A stretch of DNA of 64,000 bases from Actinomycetes bacterium (GTDB lineage Bacteria; Actinomycetota; Acidimicrobiia; Acidimicrobiales; JAAEMS01): assembly GCA_024225275.1 (NCBI GenBank), contig JAAEMS010000279.1, forward strand, positions 1-64,000, written 5' to 3'. Made by a program: the position numbers and the translations under genes. The notes beneath the pieces were generated by a model. That model had not been told where the DNA came from. It saw only the letters and a program-made list of their open reading frames with translations, and did not search any database. How positions within the stretch are numbered: the stretch's first letter is position 1; every line of letters starts with the position of its first letter. Shown here in pieces: positions 16,008 through 24,577 of the stretch.

Positions 16008-17305
16008 CGGTCACCCGTCTGATCGCCGACGTCCTCGTCACCTGCGACGACCGGTTCACCGTTCACCAGCCGGGAGCGGTGGACATCGACGGTCAGCGCA
16101 TCATCTGGGTCGGCCCCGCGGCGGAGGCGCCTCCCGGCCGGGCCGAGCGGGTCCAACAGGTTGGTGGACTCTTGATGCCGGGCCTGGTCAACACCCATTG
16201 CCACACCCCCATGACCCTGGTGCGGGGGGCGGGCGACGGTCTGCCCCTCGAACGCTGGCTCCGCGACGCCATGTGGCCCCGCGAGGGCCGTATGAGCGAT
16301 GAGGACGTCTGGTGGGGCATGACCCTCGGATCGGCCGAGATGCTGCGCAGCGGGATCACAACGAGCTGTGAGATGTATCTCCACGAGGAGCCCGTCGTCG
16401 AGGCGGTCCAGGCCAGCGGAGCCCGCCTGGTGATGACGCCGGCCGTCCTCCCTGCCCTCGATCCCGACGTCGATGGCCGGCTGGCCACCATCGCCGACCT
16501 CCACGCCCGTGTCCACGACGAGCGGACCCGGGTCACCGTCGGGGTGGGCGCCCACTCGGCCTACGAGCTGCCTCTGCCCATTGTCTGCGAGATGGCGGGC
16601 CTGGCCGAGGAGCTCGGGGCCCTGTTCCACATCCACCTGGCCGAGACCACCGCCGAGACCAGCGACTTCGAGGCCGAGCACGGTGCCCGGGTCGTGCCCG
16701 TGCTGGCCGACGCCGGTGTGTTCGGGGCCCGGACCCTGGCCGCTCACTCGATCTGGCTCGATGGCACCGACCTTGACCTCTACCGCCAACATGGCGTGGC
16801 CGTCGCCCACTGCCCCCAGAGCAATATGAAGCTGGCCTCTGGCGTGGCCCCGATCAAGGCCATGATCGAGCGGGGCATCACCGTCGGCCTGGGCACGGAC
16901 GGGCCGGCCTCGAACGACGACCTCGACCTCTGGGAAGAGGTGAAGCTGACCCCGATGTTGGCCCGGGTCACCACCGGCAACCCCACCTTGTTGCCCCCGG
17001 CCGAGGTGTTCACGATGGCCACACGGGCAGGGGCCGAGGCCGTGGGTCTAGGGGATGTGGGCGTGGTCGCCGCCGGCTTCATGGCCGACCTCATCCGGAT
17101 CGACCTCGACGACCCGGTATTCACCCCCGTCACCGAGCCGGCTGACCTCCTCGCCCACCTGCTGTGGTCCGCGGGAGGTCGCCACGTCAGCGATGTGTGG
17201 GTGGCGGGCCAGCAGGTGGTGGCGGACCACGAGGTCACCACCGTCGACCTCAGCGAGGCCCAGCGGCAGGTTCAGGACCGGGCCGTGCGGCTCGCCCGGG
17301 GCTGA
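16004..17305 (+). CDS. MTA/SAH deaminase-type amidohydrolase
   Basis: A 433-residue TIM-barrel amidohydrolase of the AtzB/TrzN/MtaD group. Metal and catalytic motifs are GLVNTHCHTPMTLVRG, the HIHLAE loop, TLAAHSIWLD and LGTDGPASNDDLDLWEE. Members deaminate 5'-methylthioadenosine, S-adenosylhomocysteine or adenosine. Start ATG 16004 lies in an ATGA overlap with permease 2, which excludes the long upstream extension of the same frame. With the phosphorylase at 9527 it could form an MTA to MTI to hypoxanthine salvage path. Exact substrate unknown. Confidence 0.87.
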   Translation: MTVTRLIADVLVTCDDRFTVHQPGAVDIDGQRIIWVGPAAEAPPGRAERVQQVGGLLMPGLVNTHCHTPMTLVRGAGDGLPLERWLRDAMWPREGRMSDEDVWWGMTLGSAEMLRSGITTSCEMYLHEEPVVEAVQASGARLVMTPAVLPALDPDVDGRLATIADLHARVHDERTRVTVGVGAHSAYELPLPIVCEMAGLAEELGALFHIHLAETTAETSDFEAEHGARVVPVLADAGVFGARTLAAHSIWLDGTDLDLYRQHGVAVAHCPQSNMKLASGVAPIKAMIERGITVGLGTDGPASNDDLDLWEEVKLTPMLARVTTGNPTLLPPAEVFTMATRAGAEAVGLGDVGVVAAGFMADLIRIDLDDPVFTPVTEPADLLAHLLWSAGGRHVSDVWVAGQQVVADHEVTTVDLSEAQRQVQDRAVRLARG

Positions 17306-17309
17306 GTTG

Positions 17310-18368
17310 ATGGCCAGGGGCAGGCACCGGGGGAGGCTGACGGTACTGGTCATACTGATGGCCGTAGCGGCCGGTGGAGCCGCCTATCTCTGGACCCGCG
17401 ACGACGGTGGCACCGCGGCCCCCGATGAGCCAGCCTCCGCCGAAGGCCAGGACGCGACGGCACCGTCCACGACCATGGCCCCCGCCGACCTCTGTCCGGC
17501 CCAGGCCGACCTCTGCATCGGCGTGGTCACGTCGCAGCCCACCACCGACCCCGAGACCGTCCAGGTGTGGGGGGCGGTGGAGGCGTTCGCCGATGGGAGC
17601 GGCGCCGAAACCACCCTCATCGAATCGACCCTCGCGGTCGACCACGGCCTCCACCTCCAGCGCCTGGCCGACGATGGCTTCCATCTGATCGTTACCGTGG
17701 GGTTCGACCTGGCCAGCGTCACCCGACCCGCAGCCGCGACCTACCACGACATCGACTTCGTGGCCGTGGGTCAGCCCCCCGGTCCGGGCCCGACCAATCT
17801 GGCCACCGTGGTCTTCCTCCCCGAGTCGGCCGGGTTGTTGGCTGGCCAACTAGCGGCCACGGTCTCCGAGACGGGTGTAGTGGCGGTCATCCTGGGCTCC
17901 GATCTCCTACCCGGATCGATCCTGTTCGCCGACGGATTCCGGGCCGGCGCAGAGATGATCAACCCCGAGATCGAGATGATCATCAGCTACCACCCGGGCG
18001 ACCTCGACCAAGCCGCCGACGATCCCGACTGGGCGGCCCAGGCGACGGCCACCGCCCTGGCCAATGGGGCCGACGTGATCGCCGAGGGCGGTACGGCCAC
18101 CGGTGCCGGTGCCCTCATCGAGGCCGCCGAGTCCGAGGGCACCTACTGCATCGGAGCCATGATCGACCGGGCCACCTTCGGGCCGGCGGCCGAGAACTGC
18201 CTTCTCTCCAGCGTCGTCAACCAGCTCGATGGGGCGCTCACCGATCTGCTGGTCGCCCATGTCGACGGAACATTCCCCGCGGGGACCTACACCGGTGCCA
18301 CCGAGCTGACCCCCTTCGGACCCTTCGAGGTCCCCGAAGAGGCCCTTGCCCTCCTCCCGGCGGGCTGA
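17310..18368 (+). CDS. Second BMP family binding protein, membrane-anchored
   Basis: A 352-residue BMP/PnrA-type protein lying four bases after the amidohydrolase stop. Its N-terminus has one hydrophobic segment (LTVLVILMAVAAGGAAYLW) but no lipobox cysteine, so it is probably a signal-anchored rather than lipid-anchored binding protein. The domain has CIGVVTSQPTTDPETVQVWG, LIVTVGFDLA, AVILGSDLLPGSILFADGFR and DVIAEGGTATGAGALIEA, aligned with the first BMP protein but quite diverged. A role as an alternative receptor for the same permeases is inference from the operon. Confidence 0.8.
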   Translation: MARGRHRGRLTVLVILMAVAAGGAAYLWTRDDGGTAAPDEPASAEGQDATAPSTTMAPADLCPAQADLCIGVVTSQPTTDPETVQVWGAVEAFADGSGAETTLIESTLAVDHGLHLQRLADDGFHLIVTVGFDLASVTRPAAATYHDIDFVAVGQPPGPGPTNLATVVFLPESAGLLAGQLAATVSETGVVAVILGSDLLPGSILFADGFRAGAEMINPEIEMIISYHPGDLDQAADDPDWAAQATATALANGADVIAEGGTATGAGALIEAAESEGTYCIGAMIDRATFGPAAENCLLSSVVNQLDGALTDLLVAHVDGTFPAGTYTGATELTPFGPFEVPEEALALLPAG

Positions 18369-18379
18369 CCTCCCTGACT

Positions 18380-18437
18380 CCCCCGAACTTGAGGCGGATC
18401 GCGTCACCGGTGACGCGATCGGCCTCGAGTTCGGGGG
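18380..18437. repeat. Intergenic palindromic repeat, copy 1 (bidirectional terminator-like)
   Basis: The 41-bp core (18389-18429) pairs GAGGC-x-GATCGCGTCAC with its complement. Here the stem is extended outward by CCCCCGAACT/AGTTCGGGGG, giving a helix of about 28 bp with one G-G mismatch. It fills the gap between the convergent binding-protein and dprE1 genes. The same core occurs at 42481 and 57955. Confidence 0.85.
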
Positions 18438-18450
18438 TTGTGGGTCTGGG

Positions 18451-19794
18451 TCAGCAGAGGCCGAGGCGACGGCCCAAATCGGTGCGGATTCGCCCCTCGG
18501 GGTCGACCCGGTCGCGGACTGCGACCAACTCCCCCAGTCGGGGGTACATGACAGGCAGCAGCTGGGGGTGCAGGCGTGAGTCCTTGGCCAGATAGATGCG
18601 GCCTCCGACCTCGGCCACCACCTCGTCGAGATGATCGAGTACGTCCGGCAGGCCGTGGGTCCGGGCCGGGAGGTCGACAGCCAGGGTCCACCCCGAAGTC
18701 GGGAATGACAGGGGGCCGATATCGCCGGCGCCGAAGCGTTTGACAACCGACAGGAACGAGGGAGCACCGGCGGCGACCAACCTCTCCATGGCCATCCCCA
18801 CCACCTGCGTCCCACTATCCGGCACCACCATCTGCCATTGCACCATCCCTCGCGGCCCGTACAGGCGGTTCCAGCGGTCGACCCCATCGAGGGGGTGGAA
18901 GAAGGTGGAGATGGACTGGAGCTCGTCGTGCCGGGCGATCGGTGCCCGGCGGAACCAGGCCTCGTTGAAGGCCCGGATGGTGTGCCGGTTCAGCAGGCCA
19001 CCGGGGGCGGGTGGGGCGGCGGGGCCGGACCAGGGACGGAACTGGTGAGGATCGTCACCTTCAGCCAGGGCGTCGGCCGGCGCGAAGTCGCCCTGGGTGA
19101 TGATCGAGCGACCAAGGTGGCGGCCCGAGGCGGTCGAGTCGATCCATGCCACCGAGTACCGGTGGTGGGCCTCGCCGTCGATGAGTCGGTCGAGGGTCGT
19201 ATCGAGGTCGGGAGTGCGATCGGTATCGACCAGGAGACGCGACGACGGGACGGCCACCAGCGCGATCGTGGCTTCGAGGATCACGCCGGTGAGCCCCATC
19301 CCCCCCACGGTCGCCCGGTACAGCTCGGGGTCGGGGCCCTGGGGCCCGACCTCGCGGATCTGTCCGTCGCCGGTGAGCAACCGGAAGGACTTGACGTGGT
19401 CACCCCACGAGCCGTCGCGGTGATGGTTCTTGCCGTGGACATCACAGGCGATGGCTCCCCCCACGGTGACCTGTCGGGTCCCCGGCGAGACCGACACGAA
19501 CCACCCCTGAGGCACGACCCGGCGTAGGAGGGTGTCGAGGGACACACCGCCCTGCACGGTGAGGGTGCCGTCATCGGCGATCGGGCCGACCCCATCGACG
19601 CCCGTCATGTCAACCACGGTGCCACCCGCGTTCTGGGCGGCGTCGCCGTAGCTCCGGCCCAGGCCGCGAACCGCCAGCCCCCGTTCACCCGCCGACCGGA
19701 GATGACCACCCACCTCACTGAGGCAGGCCGGCACCTTGACCTCGGCCACGGTCGGGGCGGTCAAGCCCCAACCGGCCAGCGACGAGCCGGTCAC
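18451..19794 (-). CDS. dprE1: Decaprenylphosphoryl-beta-D-ribose 2'-oxidase (DprE1-type)
   Basis: FAD enzyme of the vanillyl-alcohol-oxidase fold that oxidises decaprenylphosphoryl ribose, the first half of the epimerisation to the arabinose donor. Motifs include RGLGRSYGDAAQNAGG (residues 43-58), GTRQVTVGGAIACDVHGKNH (105-124) and YLAKDS with the conserved Lys404. The residue equivalent to Mycobacterium tuberculosis Cys387 is Ala372 (GWTLAVDLP). Length is 447 residues. Start GTG 19794 is set by the GTGA overlap with the UbiA-type gene that makes its substrate. DprE2 is not in the window. Confidence 0.9.
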   Translation of the reverse strand: MTGSSLAGWGLTAPTVAEVKVPACLSEVGGHLRSAGERGLAVRGLGRSYGDAAQNAGGTVVDMTGVDGVGPIADDGTLTVQGGVSLDTLLRRVVPQGWFVSVSPGTRQVTVGGAIACDVHGKNHHRDGSWGDHVKSFRLLTGDGQIREVGPQGPDPELYRATVGGMGLTGVILEATIALVAVPSSRLLVDTDRTPDLDTTLDRLIDGEAHHRYSVAWIDSTASGRHLGRSIITQGDFAPADALAEGDDPHQFRPWSGPAAPPAPGGLLNRHTIRAFNEAWFRRAPIARHDELQSISTFFHPLDGVDRWNRLYGPRGMVQWQMVVPDSGTQVVGMAMERLVAAGAPSFLSVVKRFGAGDIGPLSFPTSGWTLAVDLPARTHGLPDVLDHLDEVVAEVGGRIYLAKDSRLHPQLLPVMYPRLGELVAVRDRVDPEGRIRTDLGRRLGLC

Positions 19795-20690
19795 AGATAG
19801 ACCGCCGCTCCGAAGACCACGGCCCAGATCAGCCCACCCACCTGGAGGCCCCGGTCGCCCAGTACGAGATCCTCGGGAGCGGAGCCCAGTCCTCGATCGA
19901 GCTGGAGCCGGTAGCGCAGCACCACGTAGACGAACGGGAGGATCGACAAGCGGACGGCCAGCGGTTCCATGGTGGCGGTCTCGAACGCCCACAGGAAGTA
20001 GGAGAGCAGGATCACGCCCAGGCACACGGTGAGGAGCTGTTCGGTGAACGCCGGCGAGTAGGCGGCCAGGGTCGACCTCAGCTCAGCGGCCGCGTCGCCC
20101 AACTCCCGGCGTTCGGCGTGGCGCTTTCCCACAACCATGAAGAGGGAGCCGAACGCGGCCACCACGAGGAACCAGTCGGACATGGGGACGTCGGCCCCAA
20201 CTGCGCCCGTGACCATGCGGAGCAGGAACCCCAGCGAAACGGCCAGGATGTCGAGCAACTCGATGTGCTTCAGGACAGTGCTGTACGAGAGCGTCACCGT
20301 CCCGTAGGCCGCCACCAGCGCGGCGGTCTCCCAGCCCACGATCAGGGCCACGGAGAGGCCAGCCGCCACCAGGACTCCGGCCATCAACAAGGCGACCCGA
20401 TGATGGAGGGCCCCCGAAGCGATGGGCCGGTGGCATTTGGTGGGGTGCCGCCGATCGACTTCGCGGTCGAGGACGTCGTTGACCAGATAGCCGGCGCTCG
20501 ACACCAGGCACAGAGCCCCGAAGGCGCAGACGACCGAAGCCGCGGTGCTCACCTCGCTCAGCACACCAGCCGCACCGGGGGCGGCCAGCACCAGGATGTT
20601 CTTCAGCCACTGGCGGGGTCGCAAGGCGGCGACCAACCCACCTCCACCACCATGCCCAGTGGGGGCGCGGGTTTGGACGGTGTTGGCCAC
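19791..20690 (-). CDS. Decaprenyl-phosphate phosphoribosyltransferase (UbiA family)
   Basis: A 299-residue polytopic prenyltransferase. The PRPP/metal motif is NDVLDREVDRRHPTKCHRPI (about residues 70-89), and YSTVLKHIELLDI and FGSLFMVVGKRHAERRELG match the Rv3806c branch of the UbiA family rather than quinone or heme enzymes. It joins phosphoribose to polyprenyl phosphate in the membrane, giving after dephosphorylation the DprE1 substrate. Translationally coupled to dprE1; the FrhB-like gene ends 49 bp upstream. Confidence 0.88.
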   Translation of the reverse strand: MANTVQTRAPTGHGGGGGLVAALRPRQWLKNILVLAAPGAAGVLSEVSTAASVVCAFGALCLVSSAGYLVNDVLDREVDRRHPTKCHRPIASGALHHRVALLMAGVLVAAGLSVALIVGWETAALVAAYGTVTLSYSTVLKHIELLDILAVSLGFLLRMVTGAVGADVPMSDWFLVVAAFGSLFMVVGKRHAERRELGDAAAELRSTLAAYSPAFTEQLLTVCLGVILLSYFLWAFETATMEPLAVRLSILPFVYVVLRYRLQLDRGLGSAPEDLVLGDRGLQVGGLIWAVVFGAAVYL

Positions 20691-20739
20691 CCTTCCCTAT
20701 CGGCGAAACGGGAGGGGCCCTGAGCGGCCGGGACCCGGA

Positions 20740-21900
20740 CTACTTCTTGGTGGGAAGCCCGACGCGGGCGTCGCTGGTGGCCCAGTCGGGCCAGCGCTCA
20801 CGTGATTTCTGCGCCAGCCGGTTCATGAGGGCGATGGCACCGGGGTCGGAATCACCGGGCTTGGCCTCGATGACTCCCTCCTCGAGCATCTTGATCATGA
20901 TCTGCCGGCCCAGCTCGGTCCGGATGATCGTGAGGGTCCAGTCGCTGGCATCACCGATTCCGCCGGTGGAGATGTCGGCATGTTCGGCCGCGAAGTCGGG
21001 GCAGTGGAGACAGCCCTCGCGGGTCCAGGCGTGACACTCCTTGAGATTGATCTCGTGGTAGTCGCCGTTCTTCATCCACACCTGGAACACACCCTTGATG
21101 TTCATCTTCCTGATGTCTTCGCGGCGCAGCCCGTACTTGACCTCGAACAGGTCCTGGAACAACCCATCGTCGAACGACTTGGAGCACAGCAGGCCAATGA
21201 TGAGCTTGAACGGGCGGCTGACCTTGCCCACCCGCCGGTGCCACATGACCGGGCCGATCGAGGTCTGGCACGACATGCCCACATGGGCGAGGCTCTTCAG
21301 CCCCTTGTCCATGGCCTCGTCGTAGGCCAACGTATTGGCCGAGTAGGTGTACCGGCTGCCGGCACCCCGCAGTACCTCATCGCGATTGGTGGCCAGGCCG
21401 GGAATGGCCTTCCATCCCTCGTCACCCCCCTCGAGGAAGCTGGTGAGGGCGCCGTCGACAATGCCGTTCTCGAGGCACCAGATGACTATGGCCGAAACCA
21501 GCCCGCCGTCCTGCCCGGTCTCGTACACGAAGTCGTCACTGGCCCGGACGAGGAGGAGATCCTTGTAGATGCCGGCCATCTCGTCGGGTTTGCGCTCGCG
21601 GCCGTGGAGGTGGACCTCAGCCTCCGGCTCCCAGGATCGGAAGCGGGGGCACGAACGGGTGCAGGACGTGCAGCCCTTCTGACCGTGACCACAGTCGTCG
21701 AGGCCCAGTTCCTCCTCGAGGTGGAACGGCTTGTACTGCCCGGGCTCGTGCTTGTACCCGATGACGTCGTGAGGACAGGCGATCACACAGCCTGCGCAGC
21801 CCGTGCACAGGCCCGAGTTGATGACCTCTTCGTAGAGCTCTTTCCACTGGTGGGTCCAGCGGGCGGCCTTGGGCTTCATGGCCGGGGCCGTATCGCTCAT
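20740..21900 (-). CDS. FrhB-like coenzyme F420 hydrogenase/dehydrogenase beta-subunit family protein
   Basis: A 386-residue protein with a ferredoxin-type cluster motif near the N-terminus (CTGCAGCVIACP, residues about 32-43) and further cysteines (CGHGQKGCTSCTRSCPRF). The FrhB N and C domains follow (TGQDGGLVSAIVIWCLENG, GMSCQTSIGPVM, CLHCPDFAAEHADISTGG). The family moves electrons between F420H2 or ferredoxin and varied acceptors. The electron partner here is unknown. Same strand and tightly upstream of ubiA-dprE1, so a link to polyprenyl-sugar metabolism is possible but unproven. Confidence 0.8.
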   Translation of the reverse strand: MSDTAPAMKPKAARWTHQWKELYEEVINSGLCTGCAGCVIACPHDVIGYKHEPGQYKPFHLEEELGLDDCGHGQKGCTSCTRSCPRFRSWEPEAEVHLHGRERKPDEMAGIYKDLLLVRASDDFVYETGQDGGLVSAIVIWCLENGIVDGALTSFLEGGDEGWKAIPGLATNRDEVLRGAGSRYTYSANTLAYDEAMDKGLKSLAHVGMSCQTSIGPVMWHRRVGKVSRPFKLIIGLLCSKSFDDGLFQDLFEVKYGLRREDIRKMNIKGVFQVWMKNGDYHEINLKECHAWTREGCLHCPDFAAEHADISTGGIGDASDWTLTIIRTELGRQIMIKMLEEGVIEAKPGDSDPGAIALMNRLAQKSRERWPDWATSDARVGLPTKK

Positions 21901-22029
21901 GCATCCTCCCGAATTGGTGAGGCATCATCTTGGCACGGGCACCGGGGACCGAGCCCACCCAGTCCCCCTGCACAACATCCACACCTGACCTGGACCCGGC
22001 CAGGACATGGGGTCCGTACGTTGAGGAGC

Positions 22030-22836
22030 ATGCCGTTCACCGTCTCCCACATCGGCGTGGTCCCGATGTGGGGGTGGCTTCGCCCCACGTCGGGGCCCGT
22101 CATGGTGGCGATCGCGAGCGGGTCGGTCACTCCCGATCTGCTCCGGGGCCTTCCGGTACTCAACCGCCTACCCGACCTGGGTCTCCATGACCGGGGGTTG
22201 GTGAGCACGGTGATCGTCGGTCTGCCGGTGTCGGCGCTGGTCCTAACGGTGATCTCGACCCTACTGATCCCCGGTTGGTGTTTCGTGGCCCCAACCCGCC
22301 TGGCCGGCCTGAGCGGGATGCTGGCCTCAGCCCGGGTCACCGACGCCTGGAAGCACCGATGGGCCCTGCTGACCGGGCTCGTGGCCGGCATGGTTTCCCA
22401 TGTCCTTCTCGACACCCTGACCCACGAACCGCCACCCTGGCTCCCCGGCTCGGGCCTGGGCACATGGGCTCCGTTCAACGTCCAGGCAGAGCCCTACCCC
22501 GTCTACTTCATCCTCCAGTTCCTGCTCAGCGCGGCAGGCATCGCCGTCTTGATTGTCGCCGCCCACCGAGCCGGCGGCGGGCAGGACAACCCGGTCGACG
22601 GACCCGGCGGGCTGCGTCAGTCCCTCCAGGCCACCCTGATCCTGGCGGCCCTGTACGGAGGGTTCACCACCCGGTTCTACACATCGCAGGCATCGGGTCG
22701 GTCGCTGGCCGACACCATCGCTGACGTGGGGGTCGGGGTCACGGCGGCCGTGATCGGGGGCCTCGCCCTCATCGGACTGGGGGTCTGGGCCGCACCCGGC
22801 GTGAGGTGGCGCCCGGCTCGAACTCTCAGCGGTTAG
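22030..22836 (+). CDS. DUF4184 family membrane protein
   Basis: The N-terminus MPFTVSHIGVVPMWGW is diagnostic of DUF4184, a family of integral membrane proteins of unknown function. The 268-residue sequence has about six hydrophobic segments and histidines in SHVLLDTLTHE that suggest a metal-dependent membrane hydrolase, as in the related YdjM-type families; this is inference. ATG 22030 follows GAGGAG. A much longer open frame upstream (from 20980) lies antisense to the FrhB-like gene and is not coding. Confidence 0.75.
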   Translation: MPFTVSHIGVVPMWGWLRPTSGPVMVAIASGSVTPDLLRGLPVLNRLPDLGLHDRGLVSTVIVGLPVSALVLTVISTLLIPGWCFVAPTRLAGLSGMLASARVTDAWKHRWALLTGLVAGMVSHVLLDTLTHEPPPWLPGSGLGTWAPFNVQAEPYPVYFILQFLLSAAGIAVLIVAAHRAGGGQDNPVDGPGGLRQSLQATLILAALYGGFTTRFYTSQASGRSLADTIADVGVGVTAAVIGGLALIGLGVWAAPGVRWRPARTLSG

Positions 22837-22868
22837 CACTCTGGCCGAATCACCGACCCAACCCCACC

Positions 22869-23180
22869 TCAGCCACTGATCGAATCGACAACGCAGTCGG
22901 CCACGATGGCGAGCACATCGTCGGGTAGGGGGTCATCGGGCTCGTCGATCAGGACCCGGTTGACCTCGACGATCCGGGTGGCGCCCAGATCGGCCACCAT
23001 CGAATCCCAGGCGCAGTCACACACGTCGTCGACCGGGTCGGAAGCCGATTCAGAGCAGAACTGCTGGAAGGTCTCCTCCAGGACCGCCGGATCGGGCGGT
23101 CCATCGGAATTGGAGCAGGCCACCAGAAGGCCGGCAACGGCGGCCAGGACCGCGGCGAACACGAGGGCGGAACGGGTCAC
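22869..23180 (-). CDS. Small cysteine-rich lipoprotein, function unknown
   Basis: 103 residues: a signal peptide ending in the lipobox LLVAC (residue 22), then a small acidic domain with paired cysteines (QQFCSESASDPVDDVCDCAW and ADCVVDSI). The even cysteine number suggests disulfides outside the membrane. No family recognised. Confidence 0.65.
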   Translation of the reverse strand: MTRSALVFAAVLAAVAGLLVACSNSDGPPDPAVLEETFQQFCSESASDPVDDVCDCAWDSMVADLGATRIVEVNRVLIDEPDDPLPDDVLAIVADCVVDSISG

Positions 23181-23207
23181 AGGAGGAACGGTAGCTGGCT
23201 CTTGGGC

Positions 23208-23873
23208 TCACCCGTCACCGAGTTGTCGGGCGCGGGTGAACACCCCATCCAGCATGTCCTCGGTGAGGCGGCCGGTGAAGGTGTTCTGCTGGCTCACGTG
23301 ATAGCTGCAAATGATCGTGCGGCCATCGCCCACCTCGACCTCGACCCCGTGACCGAACTGGGGGCGGGGTCTTACCCCCAGATGGGTACTGAGAGCCTGG
23401 TAGCCGAACAGGCCCAGTACGACGAACACCTTGGCGTTGGCCACCACCTCCAGCTCCCTCTCGAGGAAGGGGCGACAGGTATCGCGTTCGGCCGGTGTGG
23501 GCTTGTTGGCCGGGGGTGCGCACTTCACCGGCGAAGTGATGTAGGCGCCGGTCATCACCAGACCGTCGTCCACCGACACCGATTCGGCCTGATTGCAGTA
23601 GCCAGCCCGGTGCAGACCCCGATAGAGCCAGTCGCCGGACCGGTCTCCGGTGAACATGCGGCCGGTGCGGTTGGCTCCGTGGGCGGCCGGGGCCAGACCC
23701 ACCACGACCAGGTGGGCGTCGGGGTCGCCGAAACCCGGAACCCCCCTCCCCCAGTAGTGGTCATCGGCGTAGGCGGCGCGCTTGTCGGCGGCTACCTGCT
23801 CGCGCCACGCGACCAGGCGGGGGCAGGCCCGACAGGTCGAGACGTCAGCGGCGATCGACTGCAGAGAATCCAT
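23208..23873 (-). CDS. Family 5 uracil-DNA glycosylase (UdgB)
   Basis: Iron-sulfur uracil-DNA glycosylase that removes uracil, hypoxanthine or xanthine from DNA. CRACPRLVAWREQVA at residues 14-28 supplies the first cluster cysteines, with CAPPANKPTPAERDTC giving others. Active-site motif 1 is GLAPAAHGANRTGRMFTGDR and motif 2 is SYHVSQQNTFTGRLT; both are typical of family 5. ATG 23873 is chosen because homology starts there; upstream codons run into the divergent phosphomutase promoter. Confidence 0.9.
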   Translation of the reverse strand: MDSLQSIAADVSTCRACPRLVAWREQVAADKRAAYADDHYWGRGVPGFGDPDAHLVVVGLAPAAHGANRTGRMFTGDRSGDWLYRGLHRAGYCNQAESVSVDDGLVMTGAYITSPVKCAPPANKPTPAERDTCRPFLERELEVVANAKVFVVLGLFGYQALSTHLGVRPRPQFGHGVEVEVGDGRTIICSYHVSQQNTFTGRLTEDMLDGVFTRARQLGDG

Positions 23874-23895
23874 CGGTGCAGGGTAGGTTGCAGGG

Positions 23896-24561
23896 ATGGC
23901 CCCCCGATCGACCCGGCCCACCCTCGTGCTGATGGTCCGTCACGGAAAGACGCCTACCACCGGCCAGGTGCTCCCCGGCCGGGCTCCCGGCCTCCACCTG
24001 GCTGAACAGGGTGTGGCACAGGCCGAAGGGGTCGCCGAACGACTGCTCGAGCTCCACAAGGGCCCCTCGGGGCGGGCCAAGAAGGTTGCCGCCATCTACG
24101 CCTCGCCCATGGAACGCACCCGCGAAACGGCAGCGCCCATCGGTACCGCTCTCGGTCAGAAGGTGCTGATCGACAAGGGCCTGCTCGAGGCCGACTTCGG
24201 TGACTGGACAGGTCAGAAGCTGTCGGTCCTCAACAAGAAGAAGGAATGGGCCACCGTCCAGCGCTACCCCAGCGGGTTCCGGTTCCCGGGGGGCGAATCA
24301 TTCAGCGAAATGCAGACCCGCATGACCGGCGCCCTGGCCGGCCTGGTCGCCAAACACCCAGGGCAGACGGTGGTGGCCGTGTCCCACGCCGACCCCATCA
24401 AGGCGGCCGTGGGCCACGCCATGGGCACCCACCTCGACCTCTTCCAACGGATCGTGATCTCGCCTTGCTCGGTCTCAGCCATCCTGTACGGCCCCGGCGG
24501 ACCTGCGGTCCTCACGGTCAACTCGACCGGACGCTCCCTGTCCGACCTGGCATTGTCCTGA
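23896..24561 (+). CDS. Histidine phosphatase family protein, MSMEG_4193 type
   Basis: A 221-residue phosphoglycerate-mutase-like protein: catalytic LVLMVRHGKTPTTGQVLPGR near the N-terminus, ASPMERTRETA, and VVAVSHADPIKAAVGHA with the second histidine. The order with DUF3090 and SCO1664-like genes matches the conserved actinobacterial trio in which this family is called a probable phosphomutase. Start ATG 23896 has a TAGGTT -10 box six bases upstream and no Shine-Dalgarno, so a leaderless transcript is likely. Confidence 0.85.
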   Translation: MAPRSTRPTLVLMVRHGKTPTTGQVLPGRAPGLHLAEQGVAQAEGVAERLLELHKGPSGRAKKVAAIYASPMERTRETAAPIGTALGQKVLIDKGLLEADFGDWTGQKLSVLNKKKEWATVQRYPSGFRFPGGESFSEMQTRMTGALAGLVAKHPGQTVVAVSHADPIKAAVGHAMGTHLDLFQRIVISPCSVSAILYGPGGPAVLTVNSTGRSLSDLALS

Positions 24562-24577
24562 GGTCCGGCTCTTGTCG

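Noticed and set aside
18451-20025. N-terminal extension of the DprE1-type protein into the UbiA gene
   Set aside because: The extra 77 codons overlap the membrane protein gene in another frame and have no homology; GTG 19794 in a GTGA overlap is the natural start.
20980-22029. Long plus-strand open frame in front of the DUF4184 gene
   Set aside because: It is antisense to the FrhB-like gene and DUF4184 homology begins only at ATG 22030, which has its own ribosome site.
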